From assembly GCF_900101815.1 (NCBI RefSeq), contig NZ_FNAO01000006.1, forward strand, positions 371,200-435,199: DNA of 64,000 nucleotides. Reading direction: 5' to 3'. The position numbers and the translations under genes are program-made. Origin of the DNA: Pricia antarctica (GTDB taxonomy: Bacteria; Bacteroidota; Bacteroidia; Flavobacteriales; Flavobacteriaceae). Shown here in pieces: positions 39,256 to 48,580 of the stretch. Within the stretch, counting starts at the first letter, position 1. The number at the start of each line of letters is the position of its first letter. Under the pieces are notes generated by a model. It worked only from the letters and a program-made list of their open reading frames with translations, made no database searches and was not told the origin of the DNA.

Positions 39256-40341
39256 CTATTCACATCCCCCGGAAAAACCAGTGGCGTTAAATTTGGTCTG
39301 GACCGCGCCTTGTACACCACCTTTTGTTACTTGAATGGCCAGATTGTTATCACCACTACGTTTCGGACTGCAGTATTCGAAAAGGTAAAAACTGCTGGCC
39401 CTAAGGGAGACCAATTCCGATATATTGTTAAAGGTCGTTTCAAGCTCTTCTTTATTATTCGCAACAACACTCGATGTCTTTCCGATATCGGTCAGCACCT
39501 GGGTATCGATTTCGGCACCGAGACCGATCGTAAAGAAAGAGATATTAGGATTGGCCGTATCGACTTTCTTCTGTGCGGCCTGTTGCGTAAAACGGGAAGC
39601 TTGATCGGTACCATCGGTAAAGATGACGACCGACGCCGCCCCGATTTTTTCACCTTTTGTGCTTTCCGCCAAAAGGTTAGAAGCAATATCGGTAGATTTA
39701 ATGACCGCCCCGTACAAATCGGTAGAGGGGTCGTTGCTTATATCGACCGTAATACCTTCGACTGCCGCCGTAAGTTCCGCCTTTTCTGAGGTCAACGGGT
39801 TCAGTTCGTGCAATACGTCTTCGCCATCGAACCAATAGATGGCCATTTTATAGGACTCTTGGGTAGTCGCGGGCATCACATTCTCTATAAAACTGGCGCT
39901 GGCGGTCTTTAGTTCATCGAGGCTGCTGCTTAATACACTGTTGCTCAAATCGAGTACCAACAATGTATTATTGCTAAAAATCTGCGAATTGGGTGAAATA
40001 CGGGAGTTGGCCTCTGATTTCGATATGGTATTGAAACAAGCATCATTTTGCCCCTGCTCGTAGATGGTAAATTCATCTGCGGTAAGGCCCGGTACGGGAT
40101 TTCCGTCCGCATCGGAAACCTTGAAAAATACCGATACTTTCCCCGGTTCTGTGGTATACTGGTCCTGAATGGAAAGGATGAGGTCATTCTCGCCAAGTTC
40201 AAGACAATCATCGACCGGCTTTCCTTCGCCGAGATCTCCACCGGTGTTCAGGCCGAAATTCACGTCGTCATCGGCATTGCCACAAGACACAAATAAGCTG
40301 ATAGCGCAAAATAATACTAATAAATTGAAATAGGATTTCAT
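39256..40341 (-). CDS. VWA-domain lipoprotein
   Basis: 361 residues: signal peptide with lipobox (ISLFVSCGN), an N-terminal beta domain (VSVFFKVSDADGNPVPGL) and a von Willebrand A domain from about 125. The MIDAS motif is LVLDLSNSVLSS (D-x-S-x-S), with ASVVIFTDGTDQASRF giving the distal Asp. Such lipoproteins bind partner proteins or metal at the envelope. Monocistronic with a strong terminator; divergent to the DUF5916 gene. Confidence 0.9.
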   Translation of the reverse strand: MKSYFNLLVLFCAISLFVSCGNADDDVNFGLNTGGDLGEGKPVDDCLELGENDLILSIQDQYTTEPGKVSVFFKVSDADGNPVPGLTADEFTIYEQGQNDACFNTISKSEANSRISPNSQIFSNNTLLVLDLSNSVLSSSLDELKTASASFIENVMPATTQESYKMAIYWFDGEDVLHELNPLTSEKAELTAAVEGITVDISNDPSTDLYGAVIKSTDIASNLLAESTKGEKIGAASVVIFTDGTDQASRFTQQAAQKKVDTANPNISFFTIGLGAEIDTQVLTDIGKTSSVVANNKEELETTFNNISELVSLRASSFYLFEYCSPKRSGDNNLAIQVTKGGVQGAVQTKFNATGFSGGCE

Positions 40342-40425
40342 TGTTGAGATTTAGTGTTAGTTTCAACCAACACAACGAACAATTCGATTGAATAGTATAC
40401 TAGGAACCACAAAAAATGTTAAAGA

Positions 40426-40453
40426 TTGTTAAGTAGGATGCCCTATAATTTTG
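40426..40453 (+). promoter_or_regulatory. Bacteroidota-type promoter for the DUF5916 gene
   Basis: TTG (40426-40428), 17 bases, TAATTTTG (40446-40453), a good match to the TTG / TAnnTTTG pair. The start codon is at 40490. Confidence 0.65.
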
Positions 40454-40489
40454 TAGTTTTCCCACAGATTTCTTTATAATGCAGAATTT

Positions 40490-42664
40490 ATGATTCGGAT
40501 TGCCTTTTTTCTTCTCCTACTTTGCACTTTCCAGCCTTGCCTTTCCCAAAAAACGAATGCGTCGTTCCGACTAAACATTCGGAAGGCTTCGGCACCGATA
40601 ACCATAGATGGTGTTGGCGACGATAAGGCCTGGCAGGATACCGATGTGGCCACCGATTTTTTTATGGTTTTGCCTATGGATGAAGGAAAGGCCAATGAAC
40701 CCACAGAAATCCGGATGGCCTACGATGATAAAAATATATACTTGCTGGCAACTTTTTACCATAATATGAAGGGGGATTACTATGTAGAATCACTGCGGCG
40801 GGATTTTAATTTCGGAAAAAACGACAACTTTCTGCTATTTTTAGATCCGTTCAACAACCAGACTACCGGCTTTTCCTTTGGATCGAATGCCTATGGTGCC
40901 CAATGGGACGGTACCATGTACAACGGTAGCACCGTAGATTTGAATTGGGATAGTAAGTGGATTTCTGAAACGACCCGTGACGATGAAAAATGGGTTTTCG
41001 AGATGGCACTCCCCTTTAAGTCCATTCGCTATGAGGATGGCGTTTCGGAATGGGGCATCAACTTTAGCCGTTTGGATTTGAAGTCCACCGAAAAATCAAG
41101 CTGGACGCCTATACCAAGGCAATTGCCCACTGCATCCCTGGCGCATACCGGTACGTTGGTATGGGATACCCCGCCGCCGCCGCCTGGCCTAAATTTTTCT
41201 CTTATTCCCTATGTTTTGGGGAGCGTCGGCAAGGATCTCGAAAATACCGGGGATTCGGAATACGTTATCAAAGTAGGTGGTGATGTGAAGTTCAGTCTTA
41301 CGTCTTCCCTGAATCTGGACCTGACCGTAAATCCCGATTTCTCGCAGGTGGAAGTAGACCGGCAGATTACCAATCTGGATCGGTTCGAACTGTTTTTTCC
41401 GGAAAAGCGGCAGTTTTTTTTAGAGAACGGCGACCTCTTCGCCAGTTTCGGATATGAGAACATCCGTCCCTTTTTTTCGCGGCGTATCGGTTTGGGCGTG
41501 CCCATTCAGGCCGGGGCAAGGGTCAGTGGCAACCTGAACAAAAAATGGCGTTTGGGCCTGATGGATATGCAGACCGCAAGCGTTGATGAAACGGGATTGC
41601 CGAGTCAGAATTTTGGAGTGTTGTCACTGCAACGCAAGGTTTTCAGCAGGTCTAATATCGGATTGCTTTTCGTGAACAAGCAATCTGTCAACTATCCTCG
41701 GGAAAACGACTCGATTTCAGCACTTTATCCAAAATTTAACCGGAATTTGGGATTGGAATATAATTTGGCTTCATCCGACAATCTATGGAACGGGAAAGCC
41801 TTTTTTCTAAAATCCTTTTCCCCCGATGAAACGGCGAACGGCATTACACAGGCAGCCCATTTGGAATATAAAAGCCGAAAGTGGAGCTGGCGGGTTCAAG
41901 AAGAATGGGTAAGCGATGACTATTCGGCCGAAGTCGGTTTTGTGCCTAGAATCGGATATTTAAACTTTAATGGATATGTTGGCCATTTGTTCTTTCCGAA
42001 AGGTGGCACCGTATTAAGCCACGGCCCTCGTATGAACGCCAAATATTACTTTAATGAGAATTTTGCTAAGACTGACAATACCAGCTTCTTACAATACTTG
42101 GTCAATTTTCGAAATCGAAGCGACTTGATGGTCTTTGTTTCCGACGATTACGTAAAACTACTGTCCCCTTTCGACCCTACCCAACTTGGCATAGCAAAAC
42201 TCAATATTGGCACCGAACATCAATGGAATGCACTGGGGTGGGAGTATATATCGAAACCACAGAGCCTGTTCACCTATACCCTTGCCGGACGTTTAGGCGG
42301 CTATTACCTCGATGGCAACCGTACCAGCCTAACGGCGGAACTAGGCTACCGCTTTCAGCCGTATGTAAGCCTAAGCGGCAACTTGAACTATAATCATATA
42401 CGATTGCCCGCACCTTGGAATACGAATGAATTTTGGCTTATAGGCTCCGAAATTGATATAACCTTTACCAATAAGCTGTTTTTTGCCAATCTATTTCAAT
42501 ACAACGAACAGACGAAAAACTTTAACTTGAATTCCCGTTTTCAATGGCGGTACAGTCCCGCTTCAGATCTATTTTTGGTCTACACCAACAATTATTTTAT
42601 CGAACCTTTCGAAGGGCGGAATTGGGGGTTGACCTTAAAATTCACCTATTGGTTCAACCGGTAG
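40490..42664 (+). CDS. DUF5916 outer-membrane-type protein with CBM9-like N-terminal domain
   Basis: 724 residues. After the signal peptide (MIRIAFFLLLLCTFQPCLSQ) comes a carbohydrate-binding-family-9-like domain (about 30-210: ITIDGVGDDKAWQDTDVA and IRMAYDDKNIYLLATFY), then a region with many alternating beta strands and an aromatic C-terminus (WGLTLKFTYWFNR), as expected for a beta-barrel ending in Arg after aromatic residues. It contains FELFFPEKRQFFLENGD, typical of DUF5916. Probably outer-membrane; function unknown. Confidence 0.88.
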   Translation: MIRIAFFLLLLCTFQPCLSQKTNASFRLNIRKASAPITIDGVGDDKAWQDTDVATDFFMVLPMDEGKANEPTEIRMAYDDKNIYLLATFYHNMKGDYYVESLRRDFNFGKNDNFLLFLDPFNNQTTGFSFGSNAYGAQWDGTMYNGSTVDLNWDSKWISETTRDDEKWVFEMALPFKSIRYEDGVSEWGINFSRLDLKSTEKSSWTPIPRQLPTASLAHTGTLVWDTPPPPPGLNFSLIPYVLGSVGKDLENTGDSEYVIKVGGDVKFSLTSSLNLDLTVNPDFSQVEVDRQITNLDRFELFFPEKRQFFLENGDLFASFGYENIRPFFSRRIGLGVPIQAGARVSGNLNKKWRLGLMDMQTASVDETGLPSQNFGVLSLQRKVFSRSNIGLLFVNKQSVNYPRENDSISALYPKFNRNLGLEYNLASSDNLWNGKAFFLKSFSPDETANGITQAAHLEYKSRKWSWRVQEEWVSDDYSAEVGFVPRIGYLNFNGYVGHLFFPKGGTVLSHGPRMNAKYYFNENFAKTDNTSFLQYLVNFRNRSDLMVFVSDDYVKLLSPFDPTQLGIAKLNIGTEHQWNALGWEYISKPQSLFTYTLAGRLGGYYLDGNRTSLTAELGYRFQPYVSLSGNLNYNHIRLPAPWNTNEFWLIGSEIDITFTNKLFFANLFQYNEQTKNFNLNSRFQWRYSPASDLFLVYTNNYFIEPFEGRNWGLTLKFTYWFNR

Positions 42665-42855
42665 TGGCGGAAAACAACTCACGGATTTTTAGTATTGCAA
42701 AACTAGTCTTACTTAATGAATCGCGGAAAAAAGGGGTTTGGAGCCCCCTTGAAATTAAGAAATTGTTAAAATAAAATTAAAAGCCGATTTTTTTCATATC
42801 TTCAAAGCTAATCTTATAGATTCTAGGTTCTGGAATCAATTGAAAAATAGCACAT

Positions 42856-43317
42856 ATGCCAAAATATAATCTGAACGTCAACGGAAAACCCCGGTCTATC
42901 GAAGCCAGCGCAGATACTCCCCTGTTGTGGATTTTAAGGGACCATCTAGACATGGTCGGCACGAAATTTGGATGCGGCATTGCCCAATGCGGTGCCTGCA
43001 CTGTCCATATCGATGGAAACGCGGCCCGCAGCTGCTCTTTGCCTGTAGCTTCGGCGGAGGGCAAGGAGATTACTACAATCGAGGGACTTTCAGAAGATGG
43101 CTCGCACCCCGTACAGATGGCCTGGAAAGAAGTTGATGTCCCCCAATGTGGGTATTGCCAGGCGGGTCAGATCATGACAGCCTCCGCATTTTTAGCGCAG
43201 AACAAAAATCCGTCCGAAGCCGAAATCAAGAACGTTATGCACGGTAATATTTGTCGCTGTGCGGCGTACAATCGCATTCAGAAAGCCGTGGAAATCGCGG
43301 CCGGAAATATGGAATAA
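42856..43317 (+). CDS. (2Fe-2S) small subunit of a molybdenum hydroxylase
   Basis: 153 residues with two iron-sulfur clusters: plant-ferredoxin type (FGCGIAQCGACTVHI, ARSCSLPV) and the helical domain (PQCGYCQAGQIMTAS, GNICRCAAYNRIQKA). It carries electrons from the molybdenum subunit encoded next. The arrangement matches the IorA/IorB isoquinoline-oxidoreductase group. It has no signal peptide and is presumably exported by hitch-hiking on the Tat-signal partner. Confidence 0.94.
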   Translation: MPKYNLNVNGKPRSIEASADTPLLWILRDHLDMVGTKFGCGIAQCGACTVHIDGNAARSCSLPVASAEGKEITTIEGLSEDGSHPVQMAWKEVDVPQCGYCQAGQIMTASAFLAQNKNPSEAEIKNVMHGNICRCAAYNRIQKAVEIAAGNME

Positions 43318-43400
43318 AAACCTTTTGGAACAGGATTTCCTAATTGGTAATCATCCACCATGATGGAAGTCTTACTAACTCTATCCTTAACTTTCAAAAC

Positions 43401-45635
43401 ATGTCAGCAACATCAGCTTCAATAACTTTCAGCAGAAGAAATTTTCTCCGCACGTCATCCTTGGCCAGTGGTGGTCTTCTTATCGGTTTCAATCTCTTTA
43501 CCGCTTGCAAATCCGATGTTAAACCTCCAATTGATTTGGCAGAACTTAACTATAAAGATTTCAATGCCTTTATTAAAATAGCTAAGAATGGCGCGGTCAC
43601 AATTTTCTCGCCGAATCCCGAAATCGGTCAGGGCGTAAAAACAGCGATGCCCATGATCATCGCAGAGGAATTGGATGTCGCATGGGATAAAGTGTTGGTG
43701 GAGCAGGGTGTTCTCGACACCGAAAACTACACCCGACAAGTGGCAGGGGGTAGCCAGTCTATTCGTTTTAGCTGGGACGCCCTACGCCAGACGGGGGCGA
43801 CCGCAAAACAAATGTTGGTGAACGCCGCTGCTGCCAAATGGGGCGTCGATGCCTCAGAACTTTCGGTCAGTGAAGGTGTGATTACAAACGCGGCTGGGAA
43901 AACTTTAGGATATGGTGATGTAGTCGACGCAGCCGCGAAGCTCGAAATACCCGAAAATGTTGTACTTAAGGAGCCCAAGGATTATAAAATCATTGGTACG
44001 GATCAGGTTAACGTCGATATCGACAAAATTATCACAGGAAAACCCCTTTTCGGGTTGGATTATAAGGTAGACGGAATGGTCTATGCCGCAGTACTGCGCC
44101 CGCCTGCATTCGGACAGGAGCTGGAATCGTACGATGCGACCGAGGCCAAGACCATGCCCGGGGTTATCGACGTTATCAAAATTGGCGAAAAGGCAAAAGC
44201 ACTTTTAGGAAAAGAAGAAATCAACTGGACTGCACAATTAAGCCCTAGTGAAAAAGTGGTCGTAATCGCCAAAACAACCTGGGATGCCTTTAAGGCAAAA
44301 AAAGCCATCAAGGCCCAGTGGAAAGATACCTCAACCTTGGAAAGCACAGAGTATCAGGACAAAAAATTAAACGATCTTTTAGATGGTAAGGAGTTTACTA
44401 CCCTAAGGGAAGATGGCGATGTCAATAAAGCCTTCGCCCAAGCCGATAATGTCTTGGAGCGTACCTACGAATCCCCGTTCCTGCCTCATAATTGTATGGA
44501 GCCCATGAATTTCTTCGCCCATGTAACCGATAAAAAAATCCATTTAGTGGGTCCTATACAAACGCCCGAAGATGCGGCAAACACGGTAGCCGAGTTGTTA
44601 GGTCGTGACGTAAAGGACATCCATTTGGAAATGACCCGTCAAGGAGGCGGTTTTGGGCGACGATTATATGGCGATTTCGTTTACGAAGCTGCCGAAATAG
44701 CGGATGCCATTCGGAAACCGGTCAAGATGGTCTCTTCACGAGAAGACGATATGACCACAGGAGTATACCGTCCCGCCATTAAATATCGCATCAAAGCGGC
44801 TATAAAAGGCGGTAAATTAACGGGATATCAATTAAAAGAAGCAGCAATCAACGGCAATATGTACGGTCTCATTCCCAATTTCTTTCCCGCTGGTGCGGTA
44901 GAAAACTATCGGGTAGATGTCGCCAATTATGAGAGCAATATCACCACGGGGGCTTGGCGCGCACCCTACACCAACTTTTTGGCCTATGCCGAACAGAGCT
45001 TTTTTGACGAAATCGCCGAGGCGATGGATATGGACAAAGTGCAATTGCGGTTAGATTTGCTTGAAAAAGTAAAGGGTACTACAGACGAGCGAATTCAATA
45101 CAACCCCGAACGCCTTCAGGCGGTCCTTAAAATGGCTGTTGATAAATCTGGATGGGGCAAGGCGCCGGAAGGCACGTATCAAGGAGTCGTCGCCTATTAT
45201 TGTCACAATTCCCACGTCGCCGAGGTAGCCGATGTACAGATTGAAAACGGCATGCCGGTCGTGAAAAAAGTGACTTGTGTGGTCGATTGCGGTATCGTAA
45301 TCAACCCCCTAGGTGCCAAGAATCAAATCGTAGGCGGGGTAATCGACGGTGTCGGACATGCCATGTACGGCCAATTCGGATTTAAAGATGGTGTGCCCAG
45401 TTCCAACAATTATGATACGTATCGGCTCATCCGTATGAATGAAGCTCCGGTTGTCGACGCTTACATGATACAAAATGAACTTTCCCCAACGGGACTTGGC
45501 GAGCCGGCCCTACCACCAGCTGGTGGCGCAGTCGCCAACGCACTAAGAGCCGCCACCGGAAAACGCATTTACAAACAGCCCTTTATGGAAGATCTGGATT
45601 TTTGGAGGGTCGAGGAAAAGGAAATCATAGGATAA
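43401..45635 (+). CDS. Molybdopterin-dependent hydroxylase large subunit, Tat-exported
   Basis: 744 residues from MSATSASITF; an earlier in-frame ATG is rejected because the Tat motif FSRRNFLRTS then fits. After the Tat signal there is a lipobox-like FTAC (Cys36). Xanthine-oxidase-family motifs are VAGGSQSIRFSWDALRQTGA, RQGGGFGRRLYGDFV, TGAWRAPYTNF and the cofactor-site Glu in PTGLGEPALPPAGGA. It should hydroxylate an aldehyde or N-heterocycle in the periplasm. Partner of the iron-sulfur subunit; no FAD subunit or cytochrome gene is adjacent, so the electron acceptor is unknown. Confidence 0.93.
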   Translation: MSATSASITFSRRNFLRTSSLASGGLLIGFNLFTACKSDVKPPIDLAELNYKDFNAFIKIAKNGAVTIFSPNPEIGQGVKTAMPMIIAEELDVAWDKVLVEQGVLDTENYTRQVAGGSQSIRFSWDALRQTGATAKQMLVNAAAAKWGVDASELSVSEGVITNAAGKTLGYGDVVDAAAKLEIPENVVLKEPKDYKIIGTDQVNVDIDKIITGKPLFGLDYKVDGMVYAAVLRPPAFGQELESYDATEAKTMPGVIDVIKIGEKAKALLGKEEINWTAQLSPSEKVVVIAKTTWDAFKAKKAIKAQWKDTSTLESTEYQDKKLNDLLDGKEFTTLREDGDVNKAFAQADNVLERTYESPFLPHNCMEPMNFFAHVTDKKIHLVGPIQTPEDAANTVAELLGRDVKDIHLEMTRQGGGFGRRLYGDFVYEAAEIADAIRKPVKMVSSREDDMTTGVYRPAIKYRIKAAIKGGKLTGYQLKEAAINGNMYGLIPNFFPAGAVENYRVDVANYESNITTGAWRAPYTNFLAYAEQSFFDEIAEAMDMDKVQLRLDLLEKVKGTTDERIQYNPERLQAVLKMAVDKSGWGKAPEGTYQGVVAYYCHNSHVAEVADVQIENGMPVVKKVTCVVDCGIVINPLGAKNQIVGGVIDGVGHAMYGQFGFKDGVPSSNNYDTYRLIRMNEAPVVDAYMIQNELSPTGLGEPALPPAGGAVANALRAATGKRIYKQPFMEDLDFWRVEEKEIIG

Positions 45636-45661
45636 ATAGGTCAAACACAAGTTCACACTAA

Positions 45662-46672
45662 ATGACCCACGAACTAAAAAAGATTATCCAAGCTTTTAAA
45701 AATGCAAAGGCCAAAAAGGTAAAGACCGTCCTCGTGACGGTCGTTGCTTTAGAGGGCTCTTCGTATCGAAGGCCAGGAGTCCGCATGCTTGTTCGCGATG
45801 ACGGTAGAACGGTCGGTGCGGTGAGCGGGGGATGTGTCGAAAAGGAAATTGTTTTACAGGCCCAAAGCGTTTTTGCCACCGGCGTTCCGAAAATGATGAC
45901 TTACGATGGGCGCTATCGATTGGGATGTGAAGGTATTCTGTACATTTTAATCGAGCCATTTGAACCCGAAACCGAGTTTTTTACGGCTTTTGATGATATG
46001 CTACAAAAACGCCATCCGTTTCAGGTAACTTCCTTTTTCTCAAAAACGGAGGGTTCGGACCAAGCCTATGGGTCCGTTTTTCGTTTTGATGGAAAGAAAA
46101 TCCCTGTTCGGTCCTCATTGAAACCAAATACGGTCACGGAATGTTTTGAACAACAGATGCAACCTTGCTTTAAGCTTGTGATTGTCGGGGCGGAACACGA
46201 TGCCGTTCAATTGTGCCTCCTCGCATCCCTTTCCGGATGGGAGGTGACTATTGTTGCCTCGGCATCCGAAGAAAAGAAAATTACCGATTTTCCGGGTGCC
46301 GAAAATTTTAGGTCGATAGAGCCCGAAATGCTATCCACAGAAAATATCGATGGGCAAACCGCATTGATGATCATGACCCATAGCTACGTGCGCGACCTGA
46401 AATATCTTTTGGCCTATAAGAACTCCCGACCGGCCTATTTGGGCCTTTTAGGTCCGTCAAGACGCCGGGAAAGATTATTGGGGGATTTTATCGAACGCCA
46501 CCCCGAAATTTCCGATGCGTTTATCGAGAATATCCATGGTCCGGCGGGTCTCAACATCGGTGCGGAAACGGCTCAAGAAATCGCCCTGGCCATTATTGCA
46601 GAAATACTTTCCGTGACCAGGAACAAAAAGCCTATGCTGTTGAAAAACAAGTCAGGTAAGATTTTAAGTTGA
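45662..46672 (+). CDS. XdhC-family molybdenum-enzyme maturation factor
   Basis: 336 residues: N-terminal XdhC/CoxI domain (VVALEGSSYRRPGVRMLV and VGAVSGGCVEKEI) and C-terminal Rossmann domain (VIVGAEHDAVQLCLLASLSG, YLGLLGPSRRRERLLGDF, IHGPAGLNIGAETAQEIALA). Family members bind molybdenum cofactor and aid its sulfuration and insertion into xanthine-dehydrogenase-type enzymes. It lies 26 bases after the large subunit. Confidence 0.93.
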   Translation: MTHELKKIIQAFKNAKAKKVKTVLVTVVALEGSSYRRPGVRMLVRDDGRTVGAVSGGCVEKEIVLQAQSVFATGVPKMMTYDGRYRLGCEGILYILIEPFEPETEFFTAFDDMLQKRHPFQVTSFFSKTEGSDQAYGSVFRFDGKKIPVRSSLKPNTVTECFEQQMQPCFKLVIVGAEHDAVQLCLLASLSGWEVTIVASASEEKKITDFPGAENFRSIEPEMLSTENIDGQTALMIMTHSYVRDLKYLLAYKNSRPAYLGLLGPSRRRERLLGDFIERHPEISDAFIENIHGPAGLNIGAETAQEIALAIIAEILSVTRNKKPMLLKNKSGKILS

Positions 46673-47277
46673 TGACTTTCCCTAAAAAAATAGCCATTGT
46701 CATACTGGCTGCCGGGGCTTCTTCCCGAATGGGTGAGGCCAAACAATTGTTGCCGTGGCAGGATACCACTTTGTTGGGCAACGCCATTCGAAACGCAAAA
46801 GCTTCCCATGCCAATTCCGTAACTGTCGTGTTGGGTGCAAATGCGGAAGCTATCCGAAACGAAATCTCAGAAAGTCAGATAGCAATTGTGGAAAACCGGG
46901 GCTGGGCTTCCGGATTGGGAAGTTCCATTGCCTGCGGGACGATATTCCTGCTCAGAAAAAAAAATAAACCTAAAGGTATTTTAGTCATGTTGGCCGACCA
47001 GCCTTTGATTGATCCCGCCTATCTCAATGCGATGATGGCCGTTTTCAATCCTCGGCAAGAAATGATTATTGCCACTGCGTATGAAGATAGGGCAGGCGTA
47101 CCCGCATTATTTTCTAAAGACTATTATAAGAAATTAACTAATTTAGATGATGATTTTGGAGCGAAGAAAATCATAGATTGTGATAAAAAGAAGGTTTCGA
47201 TTTTAAATTTTGGGAAGATTACTGTTGACATAGATACAAAATCAGACTACAAAAAAGTAAATAAAGACTTAAGTTAA
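46672..47277 (+). CDS. MocA-like molybdenum-cofactor nucleotidyltransferase
   Basis: 201 residues from the ATG overlapping the XdhC stop (TGATG). The motif ILAAGASSRMGEAKQLLPW is the nucleotide-binding signature, followed by VVLGANAEAI and LVMLADQPLIDPAYL. It probably adds CMP or GMP to molybdopterin for the enzyme encoded upstream. The operon order, iron-sulfur subunit, molybdenum subunit, XdhC, MocA, is internally consistent. Confidence 0.9.
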   Translation: MTFPKKIAIVILAAGASSRMGEAKQLLPWQDTTLLGNAIRNAKASHANSVTVVLGANAEAIRNEISESQIAIVENRGWASGLGSSIACGTIFLLRKKNKPKGILVMLADQPLIDPAYLNAMMAVFNPRQEMIIATAYEDRAGVPALFSKDYYKKLTNLDDDFGAKKIIDCDKKKVSILNFGKITVDIDTKSDYKKVNKDLS

Positions 47278-47291
47278 AGTGTTTTAAATAT

Positions 47292-48386
47292 ATGAAAATT
47301 AGATTATTATTTTTTTCAATATCTTCTATATTGTTCTATGTGCCAGAATTGCCCGCCCAAGAAATGGGCTTTGAGGAATACAATCCTAAATCTACACTGG
47401 TAGTGCCCGTGCATAAAGTGTCAAAGTCTAAATTTCCTTTTATCGATGTCCATAGTCATCAACGTAATATGTCCCCCGAAAGCTTGAAAGGGCTGATCAC
47501 CGATATGGATGCCTTGAACGAGGCCGTCATGGTCAATTTAAGTGGCGGGTCGGGTTCAAGTCTTCGGGAGCAAATCGAGAATATCAACCAAGTCTATCCC
47601 AACCGTTTCGTGGTGTTTGCCAATGTCGACTTTGATGGCGTCGGCACCAAAGGATGGACGGAAAACGCAGTAGCACAACTTGAAGCGGATATTAAAAACG
47701 GTGCCAAGGGACTCAAGGTATTCAAAAGTCTTGGCTTACGGAACATGGATAGCGATGGTAACCGATTGGCGGTCGATGATGAGCGTATAGATGCCATCTG
47801 GGCGAAATGTGCGGAAATGGGCGTCCCCGTATTGATACATTCCGCAGATCCAAAATCCTTTTGGGACGATATGGATGGGGACAACGAACGCTGGCTAGAG
47901 TTGAAAACGCATCCCCGAAGAAAACGTTCCGACACAGATCCGGCCTCTTGGGAACAGATTATTGAGGAGCAGCACCGGATGTTCAAAAAACATCCGAATA
48001 CAAAATTCATAAATGCCCACATGGGCTGGTACGCCAATGATTTGGGCAAACTGGGCCAGCTTTTGGACGAAATACCGAATATGAATGTAGGTATTGCCGC
48101 CGTTATTGCCGAATTGGGTCGGCAGCCCCGTAATGCAAGGGAGTTCTTTATCAAGTACCAGGATCGCATCTTATTTGGTAAGGACAGTTGGCAACCTGAG
48201 GAGTTTCCGACCTATTTCAGGGTGTTGGAAACCGATGACGAATATTTCCCGTATTATAAAAAGTACCATGCCTTCTGGGCCATGTACGGGTTGAACCTAC
48301 CGGATGAAGTCTTAAAAAAGGTGTACTATAAAAATGCCCTGAAACTGATTCCCGGTTTGGATAAAAGTCTTTTTTCCAAAAATTGA
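47292..48386 (+). CDS. Exported amidohydrolase-family protein
   Basis: 364 residues with a signal peptide (MKIRLLFFSISSILFYVPEL, cleaved near AQE). Metal-ligand motif FIDVHSHQRN, FINAHMGWYANDLG and a late FGKDSW (aspartate) fit the amidohydrolase-2 TIM barrel, whose members hydrolyse or decarboxylate cyclic or carboxylated compounds. It lies 14 bases after the MocA gene, so it belongs to the same operon and may process the product of the molybdenum enzyme. Confidence 0.88.
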   Translation: MKIRLLFFSISSILFYVPELPAQEMGFEEYNPKSTLVVPVHKVSKSKFPFIDVHSHQRNMSPESLKGLITDMDALNEAVMVNLSGGSGSSLREQIENINQVYPNRFVVFANVDFDGVGTKGWTENAVAQLEADIKNGAKGLKVFKSLGLRNMDSDGNRLAVDDERIDAIWAKCAEMGVPVLIHSADPKSFWDDMDGDNERWLELKTHPRRKRSDTDPASWEQIIEEQHRMFKKHPNTKFINAHMGWYANDLGKLGQLLDEIPNMNVGIAAVIAELGRQPRNAREFFIKYQDRILFGKDSWQPEEFPTYFRVLETDDEYFPYYKKYHAFWAMYGLNLPDEVLKKVYYKNALKLIPGLDKSLFSKN

Positions 48387-48533
48387 TTCCAGGTCCCGTG
48401 CATTTCGTCCTTACGCAATTAAAATTTTGTCGAAATAACGAGTCTGCCGTTAGGCATCTTTGAACACCCGCCATAAACTGCGTCGAAGGCTTGAACTTTG
48501 CTAAAGCGCATAGGCTTGAACTTAACATTACAC

Positions 48534-48563
48534 TTGAACTTGATTTTGAATATCGTATTTTCG
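48534..48563 (+). promoter_or_regulatory. Bacteroidota-type promoter for the YyaL-like gene
   Basis: TTG (48534-48536), 19 bases, TATTTTCG (48556-48563), one base off TAnnTTTG; start codon at 48581. Confidence 0.5.
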
Positions 48564-48580
48564 TAGGATAATAAACAGCT

